The position numbers and the translations under genes were made by a program. From Lentimicrobium sp. (GTDB lineage Bacteria; Bacteroidota; Bacteroidia; Flavobacteriales; Flavobacteriaceae), in the NCBI GenBank assembly GCA_022758945.1, contig JAEMQE010000063.1:1-16606 (forward strand): 16,606 nucleotides of DNA, given 5' to 3'. Within the stretch, counting starts at the first letter, position 1. Each line of letters opens with the position of its first letter. Shown here one piece after another: positions 1 through 7,121 of this stretch. The notes beneath the pieces were generated by a model. The model was not told the origin of the DNA and ran no database searches. It saw only the letters and a program-made list of their open reading frames with translations.

Positions 1-73
1 TCGCTTGATAATGGAATTATAAAACAATGGTAAAATAGCTTAAATAGGGCTTCAATCGAGATGTTGCATTAGA

Positions 74-89
74 AGTAACATTTGTTACA
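74..89. promoter_or_regulatory. Crp/Fnr-type palindromic box upstream of tauE unit
   Basis: The + strand reads AGTAACATTTGTTACA, whose reverse complement is TGTAACAAATGTTACT. The half-sites GTAAC and GTTAC are inverted and separated by four bases. Closely related palindromes occur at 4147-4162 and 8535-8550. The box centre (81.5) is 28.5 bp before the -7 element at 110-117, which places it near -41 of the predicted start, the position of class II Crp/Fnr activators. The binding protein is inferred; no Crp/Fnr gene is in the window. Confidence 0.7.
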
Positions 90-109
90 AATTGAGATTA
101 TAAAAGAAT

Positions 110-117
110 TACTTTTG
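110..117 (+). promoter_or_regulatory. Bacteroidetes -7 promoter element (TAnnTTTG)
   Basis: TACTTTTG matches the Bacteroidetes primary-sigma -7 consensus TAnnTTTG. Transcription would start near 122-124, giving a short leader before the ATG at 137. No clear TTTG -33 element is seen; the palindrome at 74-89 overlaps that region, which fits an activator-dependent promoter. Confidence 0.6.
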
Positions 118-136
118 TATCAATAAATTTTTATAA

Positions 137-940
137 ATGGAAATATCTCAATTAATAGGATATATTTTAGCGGTTTTTACAGGGATTACTCTCGGAATGT
201 TGGGTAGCGGTGGGTCCATACTTACGGTTCCTATTTTAGTTTATGTGATGGGAATTGAACCAACATTGGCCACAGCTTATTCTTTATTTGTAATTGGCAC
301 AACCTCATTAGTAGGCGGAATTCACAAAGCCAAACAAAAATTAGTTGATTTCAACAAGGTTGTTTTATTTGGTATTCCGGCAGTAATTTCGGTTTTTATT
401 ACAAGAAAAATTCTTGTTCCCAGAATTCCGGATATTATTTTTTCTACCGATAGTTTCACTTTGAGTAAGTCAATTTTGATTATGATAGTTTTTGCCATTG
501 TAATGATTTTTGCCTCGGTTAGAATGATAAAGCCTTTGAAAGAAAGAGTTGTCACTGATGGTGAAAATCTCAATTATTATAAAATTGCTTTACTGGGAAT
601 TACTATTGGACTTATTTCTGGATTTGTTGGAGCCGGAGGAGGATTTTTAATTGTTCCTACTTTATTGTTTTTTGTTAAAACTCCAATGAAAATGGCAGTT
701 GGAACATCACTTTTTATTGTTTCTTCTCAATCGCTAATAGGGTTTATGGGAGATATAATGAGTGATCAAATCATTGATTGGGAGTTATTGCAACGCTTTA
801 CAATAGCATCAATAATTGGAATTTTTATTGGAAGTATCCTATCTAAAAAAGTGGAAGACGAAAAACTTAAAACTGGTTTTGGCTGGTTTGTGCTTTCAAT
901 GGGAATTTACATCATCATAAAAGAACTTTTTATATCATAA
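137..940 (+). CDS. TauE/SafE-family membrane anion exporter
   Basis: This is a predicted inner-membrane permease of the TauE/SafE (sulfite exporter) family. Its 267 residues are typical for the family and consist mostly of hydrophobic helices. The two glycine-rich repeats characteristic of the fold are visible, one near residues 20-33 (GMLGSGGSILTVP) and one near 161-174 (SGFVGAGGGFLIVP). The ATG at 137 follows the -7 element closely. It heads a unit containing a CstB-like persulfide dioxygenase and thioredoxin, so export of sulfite or another small sulfur anion produced by persulfide oxidation is the likeliest role. The staphylococcal cst operon also contains a tauE gene. The family is broad, so the exact substrate remains an inference. 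Confidence 0.85.
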   Translation: MEISQLIGYILAVFTGITLGMLGSGGSILTVPILVYVMGIEPTLATAYSLFVIGTTSLVGGIHKAKQKLVDFNKVVLFGIPAVISVFITRKILVPRIPDIIFSTDSFTLSKSILIMIVFAIVMIFASVRMIKPLKERVVTDGENLNYYKIALLGITIGLISGFVGAGGGFLIVPTLLFFVKTPMKMAVGTSLFIVSSQSLIGFMGDIMSDQIIDWELLQRFTIASIIGIFIGSILSKKVEDEKLKTGFGWFVLSMGIYIIIKELFIS

Positions 941-1019
941 TAATTTACTAAATTGTTGTATGTAAAATGGTTATAATTAAAAAAATAAATAAATTTACAT
1001 AATAAATACACTTTGAAAA

Positions 1020-2426
1020 ATGAAAATTAAACAAATTTATACAGGTTGTTTAGCACAGGGTGCCTATTATATAGAGAGTAAAGGAGAAGTTGCCATCATA
1101 GATCCATTACGAGAAGTGCAACCCTATATTGATAAAGCCAATAAAAATAACGCAAAAATTAAATACATTTTTGAGACTCATTTTCACGCCGATTTTGTTA
1201 GTGGCCACGTTACTTTAGCACAAAAAACAGGAGCTCCAATAATATTTGGACCAACGGCCAATCCTAGTTTCGAGGCGCATATAGCCACTGATGGTGAAGT
1301 TTTTCAATTGGGAGAAATTATAATAACTGTTTTGCATACGCCTGGTCACACATTAGAAAGTGTTTGCTATCTTCTGAAAGATAAAAATGGCAAGGATTAC
1401 GCACTTTTTAGCGGTGATACTTTATTTTTGGGAGATGTTGGTCGTCCCGATTTAGCCCAAAAAGCAGCGGATATGAGTCAAGAGCAATTGGCTGGAATTT
1501 TATATGATAGTTTGCGAAACAAGGTGATGACTTTGGCAGATGATGTAATTGTTTATCCCGCTCACGGCGCAGGAAGTGCTTGTGGAAAAAATTTAAGCAA
1601 GGAAACCATTGGTTCTATTGGCGAGCAAAAAAGAATAAATTATGCGCTTCGTGCCAATATGACAAAAGAAGAATTTATTAAGGAAGTTACGGATGGTTTA
1701 TTGCCTCCGCCAGCATATTTCCCGATGAATGTGAAACTTAATAAAGAAGGGTATGAAAATATTGAAGACATCATTAGTGAAGCCAAAGCTTATGATGCCC
1801 AAACCTTTGAATTAGTCGCGAATGAAATTGATACCGTAATTCTTGACGTACGTCATCAGGATGATTTTGCCAAAGGGCATATTCCAAAATCCATTTTTAT
1901 AGGCATCGATGGAGATTTTGCTCCTTGGGTTGGAGCTTTAATTCCAGACATTAAACAGCCTATACTCTTGGTAACATCAGTAGGCAGAGAAGAGGAAAGT
2001 ATCACACGATTGGCAAGAGTAGGTTATGATAATACCTTAGGTTACTTGAAAGGCGGATTTGATACATGGAAAAATGCCGGACTGGAATATGATACCGTCA
2101 GTTCAGTTTCAGCTGAAACTTTAGAGGAAATAATGGAAGAGAAAGTTCCAGTTTTTGATGTTAGAAAAGAAAACGAATATATAGCTGAGCATATTGTCGA
2201 TGTTCCGTCAACGCCTTTGGATTTTATTAATGACCATTTAGCCGAATTTCCAAAAGAAGAAGAATTTTATTTGCACTGTGCCGGTGGATATCGTTCCATG
2301 ATTGCGGCTTCAATACTAAAAGCAAGAGGCTATCATAATGTAATTAATGTGATAGGCGGATTTGATGCCATTAAAAAAACTGCCATTAAAACGACAAATT
2401 ATGTTTGTCCAACAACATTGAAATAA
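1020..2426 (+). CDS. CstB-like persulfide dioxygenase-rhodanese fusion
   Basis: The 468-residue protein has three parts. Residues 1-230 form a metallo-beta-lactamase domain of the persulfide dioxygenase/glyoxalase II type, with the metal-binding cluster H54-H56-D58-H63 followed by H110, D133 and H182. Residues about 255-355 form a rhodanese fold in which the active-site loop reads TSVGREE (319-325) and has no cysteine, so it is a pseudorhodanese. Residues about 362-455 form a second rhodanese with an intact loop, C420-AGGYRS. The order dioxygenase, pseudorhodanese, rhodanese matches staphylococcal CstB. The likely chemistry is oxidation of a low-molecular-weight persulfide to sulfite, with sulfur transfer giving thiosulfate. 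The next gene starts 1 bp after the stop. It probably acts in the cytoplasm, since no signal peptide is seen. A general MBL-rhodanese sulfurtransferase with another substrate remains possible. Confidence 0.9.
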   Translation: MKIKQIYTGCLAQGAYYIESKGEVAIIDPLREVQPYIDKANKNNAKIKYIFETHFHADFVSGHVTLAQKTGAPIIFGPTANPSFEAHIATDGEVFQLGEIIITVLHTPGHTLESVCYLLKDKNGKDYALFSGDTLFLGDVGRPDLAQKAADMSQEQLAGILYDSLRNKVMTLADDVIVYPAHGAGSACGKNLSKETIGSIGEQKRINYALRANMTKEEFIKEVTDGLLPPPAYFPMNVKLNKEGYENIEDIISEAKAYDAQTFELVANEIDTVILDVRHQDDFAKGHIPKSIFIGIDGDFAPWVGALIPDIKQPILLVTSVGREEESITRLARVGYDNTLGYLKGGFDTWKNAGLEYDTVSSVSAETLEEIMEEKVPVFDVRKENEYIAEHIVDVPSTPLDFINDHLAEFPKEEEFYLHCAGGYRSMIAASILKARGYHNVINVIGGFDAIKKTAIKTTNYVCPTTLK

Positions 2427-2427
2427 A

Positions 2428-2631
2428 ATGAAAAATATATTATTTACAAATTGGCATTTAATGCGTTGGGCACGATTAGCTTTTGCAGTGTTTTTGTTTG
2501 TTCAGGCTTATACAACTCACGAGTGGTTTTTTATAGCTTTTGGTTTATTTTTTCTATTTCAAGTGATTTTCAATTTAGGCTGTGGGCCAAATGGCTGCGC
2601 AGTTCCAAACAATAAATATTCTAAAAAATGA
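2428..2631 (+). CDS. Small membrane protein with GCx4CA motif
   Basis: A 67-residue protein with two hydrophobic segments (about 13-29 and 33-50) and a Cys-containing tail, G51-C52-GPNG-C57-A58. It starts 1 bp after the MBL-rhodanese stop and overlaps thioredoxin by ATGA, so the three are translationally linked. I recognise no characterised family; it recalls the short YgaP/DUF2892-type membrane proteins. The paired cysteines resemble those of the small membrane protein at 2930-3127, on the other side of thioredoxin. A thiol-relay or sulfur-handling role at the membrane is inferred from this arrangement only. Confidence 0.8.
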   Translation: MKNILFTNWHLMRWARLAFAVFLFVQAYTTHEWFFIAFGLFFLFQVIFNLGCGPNGCAVPNNKYSKK

Positions 2632-2930
2632 GTACTAGTTTTGAAAATATTATCAAATCGGAAAAACCAGTTTTGATTGATTTTTCTGCCGATTGGTGTG
2701 GTCCTTGCAAAATGTTGGCTCCAATTTTAAAACAGGTAAAAGATAGCTTAGGTGACCGAATTACCATACTGAAAATTGATGTGGACAAGAATCAGGCATT
2801 AGCAGCAAAATATCAGGTTCGTGGAGTTCCTACAATGGTTTTATACCAAAACGGAAAACAATTGTGGCGTCAATCCGGAGTTTTGAGCAAAGAAGAAATT
2901 TTAAAAACGATATTAGAAAAAAGCAACTAA
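2628..2930 (+). CDS. Thioredoxin
   Basis: A 100-residue thioredoxin of the small cytosolic type. The redox motif W23-C24-G-P-C27-K28 follows the usual FSADWCGPCK strand-helix junction, and the cis-proline loop is present as GVPTM. There is no signal peptide or membrane anchor. Its ATG overlaps the previous stop (ATGA), and its stop overlaps the next ATG (TAATG). In this operon it is likely to reduce rhodanese or protein persulfides and disulfides formed during sulfide oxidation, although it could also serve as a general thioredoxin. Confidence 0.95.
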   Translation: MSTSFENIIKSEKPVLIDFSADWCGPCKMLAPILKQVKDSLGDRITILKIDVDKNQALAAKYQVRGVPTMVLYQNGKQLWRQSGVLSKEEILKTILEKSN

Positions 2931-3127
2931 TGACTAAAAAAGCAATAATTATAACAGGAATAGGAATAGTTGTTGGAGCAATTGGAGGATATCTTTACTA
3001 TTTTTACGTAGGTTGCGCTTCAGGTACTTGTGCCATAACATCAAAACCTTTGAATAGCACTTTGTATGGTGCTGTGATGGGTGGTCTAATATTTAATATG
3101 TTTATAAAATCACCAAAAAAATCTTAA
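2930..3127 (+). CDS. DUF6132-like small membrane protein
   Basis: I place the start at the ATG that overlaps the thioredoxin stop as TAATG, giving 65 residues; a longer in-frame version from 2864 would add a non-membrane extension read from inside the thioredoxin gene and is unlikely. Two hydrophobic segments (about 5-27 and 43-60) flank a Cys motif, G28-C29-ASGT-C34-A35, followed by TSKP. The family, as I recall it, is DUF6132 in Bacteroidetes, of unknown function. The spacing between cysteines equals that of the protein at 2428-2631, which suggests related use of a thiol pair at the membrane. Confidence 0.8.
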   Translation: MTKKAIIITGIGIVVGAIGGYLYYFYVGCASGTCAITSKPLNSTLYGAVMGGLIFNMFIKSPKKS

Positions 3128-3155
3128 CATTTTAACCAATTTAAATTTAAATATC

Positions 3156-3359
3156 ATGAAAAAAAACATGGGTTCCACAGACAAAATTATCCGTATTCTA
3201 ATTGCAATTGTAATTGGAGTTTTGTATTACACCAAAACTATTGATGGTACAGTAGCATTAGTTTTAGGTGCTTTAGCCATTATTTTTGTGCTTACAAGTT
3301 TTATTAGTTTTTGTCCATTGTATCTACCATTTGGTTTGTCAACCCGTAAGAAAGAGTAG
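3156..3359 (+). CDS. YgaP-type (DUF2892) membrane protein
   Basis: A 67-residue protein with the DUF2892 pattern: an N-terminal MGSTDKIIR segment, two membrane helices, then FCPLYLPFGLSTRKK. In E. coli YgaP this membrane domain is fused to a rhodanese; here the rhodanese is a separate gene at 4226. The tail of this family commonly ends in a second cysteine after the Gly-Leu/Ile turn. That position is arginine here, leaving only the cysteine of FCPLY. It starts 28 bp after the preceding stop and is followed closely by the methyltransferase. Confidence 0.85.
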   Translation: MKKNMGSTDKIIRILIAIVIGVLYYTKTIDGTVALVLGALAIIFVLTSFISFCPLYLPFGLSTRKKE

Positions 3360-3361
3360 TT

Positions 3362-3982
3362 TTGGCAAACAAAAAATACTCTATTGGTTTGTGTGAAAAT
3401 AAATTGGATCAACAGTATTGGGATGCTAAATATAAAAATAATGCTACTGGATGGGATTTGGGCAAAGTTTCGCCTCCAATAAAAACTTATATTGATACTT
3501 TAGAAGATAAAAATCAAAGTATTTTAATTCCAGGCTGCGGTAATTCGTATGAAGCTGAATATCTGTTGAGTCAAGGTTTTACTAACATTACCCTGATAGA
3601 TATTGCGCCAACATTGGTGAAAAGCCTTCAAGAAAAATTCAAAGATTATCCTACTATTAAAATAATTTTAGGTGATTTTTTTGAGCATCAAGGAAAATAT
3701 GATTTGATTTTTGAGCAAACTTTTTTCTGTGCATTGCTACCAGCAATACGTGAAAATTATGTATCTAAAATGCATCAACTTTTATCCAATAATGGCAAAT
3801 TAGTTGGTTTACTGTTTAATAGAGTATTTGAAGGAGGTCCGCCTTTTGGAGGAAACAAAGTGGAATATGAACAGCTATTTACATCCGATTTTACTATTTT
3901 AAAAATGGATTTGTGTTCTAATTCAATAGCTCCTAGAGCAAACACAGAATTGTTTATTGAACTTCAAAAAATAAACAAATAA
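3362..3982 (+). CDS. TPMT/HOL-family SAM-dependent methyltransferase
   Basis: A class I methyltransferase of the thiopurine methyltransferase/HOL group. Visible hallmarks are the early W31-D32 motif in ATGWDLG, SAM motif I as P57-GCGNS-62, an acidic residue at the next strand (LIDIAP), the EQTFFCALLP stretch (118-127) and the GGPPFGG segment (158-164). Members methylate thiols, hydrosulfide, halides or selenium and tellurium species. The last place in a sulfide operon suggests sulfide or thiol methylation, which is an inference. No ATG is available near the N terminus: the TTG at 3362, 2 bp after the previous stop, is the most upstream start, and the TTG at 3401 (just before DQQYW) is an alternative. 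Confidence 0.8.
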   Translation: MANKKYSIGLCENKLDQQYWDAKYKNNATGWDLGKVSPPIKTYIDTLEDKNQSILIPGCGNSYEAEYLLSQGFTNITLIDIAPTLVKSLQEKFKDYPTIKIILGDFFEHQGKYDLIFEQTFFCALLPAIRENYVSKMHQLLSNNGKLVGLLFNRVFEGGPPFGGNKVEYEQLFTSDFTILKMDLCSNSIAPRANTELFIELQKINK

Positions 3983-3990
3983 TATTTTTT

Positions 3991-4038
3991 AATTGAGCGC
4001 AGTCAAAAATCAGCTTTGAATTTTGACTGCGCTCAATT
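3991..4038 (+). terminator. Perfect 18-bp hairpin after unit 1
   Basis: The arms AATTGAGCGCAGTCAAAA (3991-4008) and TTTTGACTGCGCTCAATT (4021-4038) are perfectly complementary with a 12-nt loop. A short T run (4037-4040) follows on the + strand, so it can end transcription of the tauE-methyltransferase unit. The core GAGCGCAGTC resembles a palindromic motif I recall as dispersed in flavobacterial intergenic regions, so it may also be a REP-like repeat. The rest of the 243-bp gap (3983-4225) holds only the regulatory sites listed separately. Confidence 0.75.
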
Positions 4039-4146
4039 TTGGTTTAGACCATTTATAAGCTAAAATTGTTTTAGAAAAGACAGTATATTTCAATCAAAAT
4101 ATTTAATTCTAGCACTTAGAAATTTTTTTAAATAATCTGTATGTAA

Positions 4147-4162
4147 TGTAACAATTGTCACA
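4147..4162. promoter_or_regulatory. Crp/Fnr-type palindromic box upstream of rhodanese-cydAB unit
   Basis: TGTAACAATTGTCACA is a near-perfect palindrome, with one mismatched pair between the two half-sites (TGTAAC versus TGTGAC read inward from each end) and CAATTG in the centre. Its centre (4154.5) lies 29.5 bp upstream of the -7 element at 4184-4191. It is the second member of the set at 74-89 and 8535-8550. Confidence 0.7.
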
Positions 4163-4183
4163 CATAACTACTGCTTTTAAATA

Positions 4184-4191
4184 TAATTTTG
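4184..4191 (+). promoter_or_regulatory. Bacteroidetes -7 promoter element
   Basis: TAATTTTG matches TAnnTTTG. The predicted start is near 4196-4198, giving a leader of about 30 nt before the ATG at 4226. It would drive the rhodanese, cydA, cydB, membrane protein and two methyltransferase genes. Confidence 0.6.
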
Positions 4192-4225
4192 CCCTCATTA
4201 AAAAATCAAATTAGAATTCGAAAGA

Positions 4226-4630
4226 ATGCAATATTTAAATAAAAAAATGGAAAATAATACAATAGTAAAAGAAGTTTGTCCCACATCTACCCAAGAATTA
4301 ATAATAAGAGGATATTTGCTACTTGACATTAGAGAAAGTAATGAAGTTGAAAATCTTGCTTTCGATGTTGCTAAATTAATTCATATTCCAATAAGTGAAT
4401 TGGAAGAAAGATATCTTGAAATCCCTAAAAATGAAAAAATTATAGTTGTTTGTCAAACAGGTGAAAGAAGTTGGAGAGCTGTTGACTTTTTGCAAAAAAT
4501 GGGATACACAAATCTTATAAACATGAAAAAAGGTCTCGATAAATGGGTTCAAAAAGGATTTCCAACCATTGGAGATTCTTCTGCAATTCCTGAACATGTT
4601 TGTTGTGGAGGGTCTCATTCACATTGTTAG
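4226..4630 (+). CDS. Single-domain rhodanese with Cys/His tail
   Basis: A 134-residue cytosolic rhodanese. The conserved LLDIRESNE (31-39), HIPISEL and the active-site loop C76-QTGER-81 are intact, which predicts persulfide formation on C76. After the fold (to about residue 115) a tail ends C126-C127-GGS-H131-S-H133-C134, a possible metal or persulfide site. It is the first gene of the cytochrome bd unit, 65 bp before cydA. An internal ATG at 4247 (Met8) could be the true start; I kept the first ATG. Likely role: carrying sulfane sulfur produced by SQR, by family and context. Confidence 0.88.
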   Translation: MQYLNKKMENNTIVKEVCPTSTQELIIRGYLLLDIRESNEVENLAFDVAKLIHIPISELEERYLEIPKNEKIIVVCQTGERSWRAVDFLQKMGYTNLINMKKGLDKWVQKGFPTIGDSSAIPEHVCCGGSHSHC

Positions 4631-4695
4631 TTTTTTAATATGTAATTAATTGCTTTAGAATATTTTATAACTTAAATTTTTAAAAAATCAACCTA

Positions 4696-6033
4696 ATGGA
4701 TGACATGATTTTTTATGATAGATTGCAATTTGCATTTACTATCACATTTCACTACATATTTCCTCAATTAACCATGGGATTATCATTATTGATAGTTTAC
4801 TTTAAATGGAAATTTCTACGTACTCAAATTGAAAAATACAACAATGCTGCAAAATTTTTCATGAAAATTTTTGCTGTGAATTTCACTATTGGTGTTGTTA
4901 CTGGAATTCCTATGGAATTTCAATTTGGAACTAACTGGGCTAAATTTTCTGAACTTACCGGAGGAATTATTGGTCAAACCTTGGCGATGGAAGGTTTGTT
5001 CTCTTTCTTTTTAGAATCCTCATTCTTAGCACTTTTTATTTTTGGTGAAAAGTTAATGGGACAAAAATTGCATTTTCTTACTGGCTTTTTAGTGTTTTTA
5101 GGATCTTGGGCTAGTGGTTATCTTATTCTTGCTACCAATTCTTGGATGCAACATCCTGTTGGTTATGAGATTTTAGAAAATGGAAAGTATGTGTTAAATA
5201 ATTTTTCGGCATTATTTAGCAATCCTTGGCTTATACCAGCTTTTTTACACAATCAATTTGCATCATTGGTTACATCCTCGTTTGTTGTCGCAAGTATTGG
5301 TGCCTTTTATATTCTTAGAAATAAACAAGTAGAATATGGTAAGCTATTTTTAAAAACAGGAGTAGTCTTTGGACTTATTTCAAGCATAATTGTTGCTTTT
5401 CCAACGGGAGATTGGAATGCTAAAAATGTGGTGAAACATCAACCGGCATCATTTGCCGCAATGGAAGGGATTTTTAAAACAGAGAAAGCAGGCTCAGAAA
5501 TTATACTTATTGGACAACCCAATACGGTAGAAAAAAAATTGGACAATAAAATTGCAGTTCCAAATATTCTTAGTTTTTTGACCTATCAAAAATGGAATAA
5601 ACAAATTGCAGGAATGGATCAATTTAAAAAGGAAGAATTACCTACGAATATACCAGCACTTTATTATGCCTATCATATCATGGTTGGTTTGGGGACAGTT
5701 TTTATTGGCATTATGGGATTAGCGCTTTTCTTTTTATGGAGAAAAAAATTATATACATTTAAACCCTTGCTTTGGGCAATCATGTTTTTAGTACCTTTTC
5801 CCTATATAGCAAATCTTACGGGCTGGTATGTTGCTGAATTAGGAAGACAACCTTACTTAGTTTATGGATTATTAAAAACAAGTGAAGGGGTTTCTCCAAC
5901 AGTTTCCTCAGGGAATACTTTATTCACTTTATTGGGTTTTGTTGCCTTATATATGTTACTGGGTTTATTGTTTTTAGTATTAGTTGGTAAAACTATTCAT
6001 GTAGGTCCTACGCCTCAAAATCAAAAAAATTAA
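4696..6033 (+). CDS. cydA: Cytochrome bd oxidase subunit I (CydA)
   Basis: The catalytic subunit of the quinol-oxidising bd oxidase, 445 residues, shorter than E. coli CydA because of a short Q-loop. Haem ligands are present: H19 (b595), H185 (counterpart of E. coli H186, b558) and M329 (counterpart of M393, in YHIMVGLG). The channel/haem acidic residues E99 and E107 and the GRQP motif (383-386) are also present. In the Q-loop start, Q249-P250 and E257 are kept but the E. coli K252 position is serine. bd oxidases are known to be much less sensitive to sulfide than haem-copper oxidases, which fits a place between a rhodanese and SQR. cydB starts 3 bp after the stop. Confidence 0.97.
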   Translation: MDDMIFYDRLQFAFTITFHYIFPQLTMGLSLLIVYFKWKFLRTQIEKYNNAAKFFMKIFAVNFTIGVVTGIPMEFQFGTNWAKFSELTGGIIGQTLAMEGLFSFFLESSFLALFIFGEKLMGQKLHFLTGFLVFLGSWASGYLILATNSWMQHPVGYEILENGKYVLNNFSALFSNPWLIPAFLHNQFASLVTSSFVVASIGAFYILRNKQVEYGKLFLKTGVVFGLISSIIVAFPTGDWNAKNVVKHQPASFAAMEGIFKTEKAGSEIILIGQPNTVEKKLDNKIAVPNILSFLTYQKWNKQIAGMDQFKKEELPTNIPALYYAYHIMVGLGTVFIGIMGLALFFLWRKKLYTFKPLLWAIMFLVPFPYIANLTGWYVAELGRQPYLVYGLLKTSEGVSPTVSSGNTLFTLLGFVALYMLLGLLFLVLVGKTIHVGPTPQNQKN

Positions 6034-6036
6034 ATT

Positions 6037-7107
6037 ATGGAAGTGTTTTGGTATATATTAATAGCAATTGTCTTAGCTGTTTTTTTTATTTTAGATGGCT
6101 ATGATTTTGGAGCAGGTATTATTCATTTGTTTTTTGCAAAAACAGAAAAAGATAAAGAAGTCATAACAAAGTCTGCAGGTTTATTTTGGGATTCTAACGA
6201 AGTTTGGCTAGTGGCTGGAGGCGGGATGCTATTTATGGCTTTCCCAACATTTTACGCCTCAGTTTTTAGTGGTTTTTATCTTCCGTTGATAATTGTTTTA
6301 TGGCTCATGGTTTTTAGAGCCATCGGCTTAGAATTTAGAAGCCATTTTCATTATCAAATGTGGAAAGATATTTGGGATGCATCTTTTGGGGTTTCTAGTT
6401 TATTATTAGCATTATTTTTTGGCATTGCTCTTGGAAATATTGTTAGAGGAGTCAATTTAGGGTCTGTTCAAAACGGAATAGCTACCCAAGAATCGCATTT
6501 CTTTTTCTTACCATTATGGAATAGCAGTTTTAGTCCATTGACAGATCAACCTGGAGTTATAGATTGGTTTACTATTATTATTGGAATTATTTCAGTAATA
6601 ACTTTAGCAATTCACGGAGCTAATTGGATTATTTTAAAAACGAATGCTTCAATTAACGAGCAACTAAGAACACTGATTTTTAAGCTAAATATAGTATTGG
6701 CCATTTTAACAGTATTTTCTTTAATTGTTTGGCAAGTAGTTAAACCAAACTCTTTAGATAACTTTTTTGATAAGCCTTATTTAGTAGTTTTTCCAATTAT
6801 TTATTTTACAGGTTTGATAGGATTGTTTTTTATTAAAAAATTTAAAAAGGAAAATCAAGGTTTTATTTTTTCAACTTTGTTGATTTTAGGAGGAATTACA
6901 TCTTCTTTAGCTTCATTATTTCCTGTTATTTTGCCATCAACAAATAAAATAAACGAATCACTGACAATTTATAATATGGCTGCTGAAGAATATGGATTAT
7001 CAGTTGCGTTGATTTGGGGAATTATTGGTGTAATTTTAATAGGTATTTATTTCATCGTCCAAAAGAAATTAATGGCAGAAAAAATAGATAAAATGGATTA
7101 TCATTAA
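6037..7107 (+). CDS. cydB: Cytochrome bd oxidase subunit II (CydB)
   Basis: The 356-residue membrane partner of CydA. Family hallmarks are D20-GYDFG near the N terminus, W51-DSNEVW-57 followed by a glycine-rich segment, and GLEFR (97-101). Its length is within the usual range and no frameshift is seen. It begins 3 bp downstream of cydA and is therefore co-translated or nearly so. No cydX-like peptide (short, with one helix and a WYFAW-like start) was found directly after it; a 98-residue membrane protein occupies that place. Confidence 0.96.
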   Translation: MEVFWYILIAIVLAVFFILDGYDFGAGIIHLFFAKTEKDKEVITKSAGLFWDSNEVWLVAGGGMLFMAFPTFYASVFSGFYLPLIIVLWLMVFRAIGLEFRSHFHYQMWKDIWDASFGVSSLLLALFFGIALGNIVRGVNLGSVQNGIATQESHFFFLPLWNSSFSPLTDQPGVIDWFTIIIGIISVITLAIHGANWIILKTNASINEQLRTLIFKLNIVLAILTVFSLIVWQVVKPNSLDNFFDKPYLVVFPIIYFTGLIGLFFIKKFKKENQGFIFSTLLILGGITSSLASLFPVILPSTNKINESLTIYNMAAEEYGLSVALIWGIIGVILIGIYFIVQKKLMAEKIDKMDYH

Positions 7108-7121
7108 TTCCCTCAAATAGT

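Noticed and set aside
1..33. Possible C-terminal end of an upstream gene (last codons SLDNGIIKQW then TAA)
   Set aside because: Ten codons in one frame are too few to separate from chance, and the other frames also stop quickly. Positions 1-73 show nothing else.
961..976. TGTAAAATGGTTATAA upstream of the CstB-like gene as a fourth regulatory box
   Set aside because: The half-sites are one base out of register and mismatched, and no TAnnTTTG lies about 29 bp downstream; the nearest, TACACTTTG, has the wrong internal spacing.
2864..2929. Longer N-terminus for the DUF6132-like protein
   Set aside because: It lies wholly inside the thioredoxin gene in another frame and is charged, whereas the TAATG overlap start gives a normal family-length protein.
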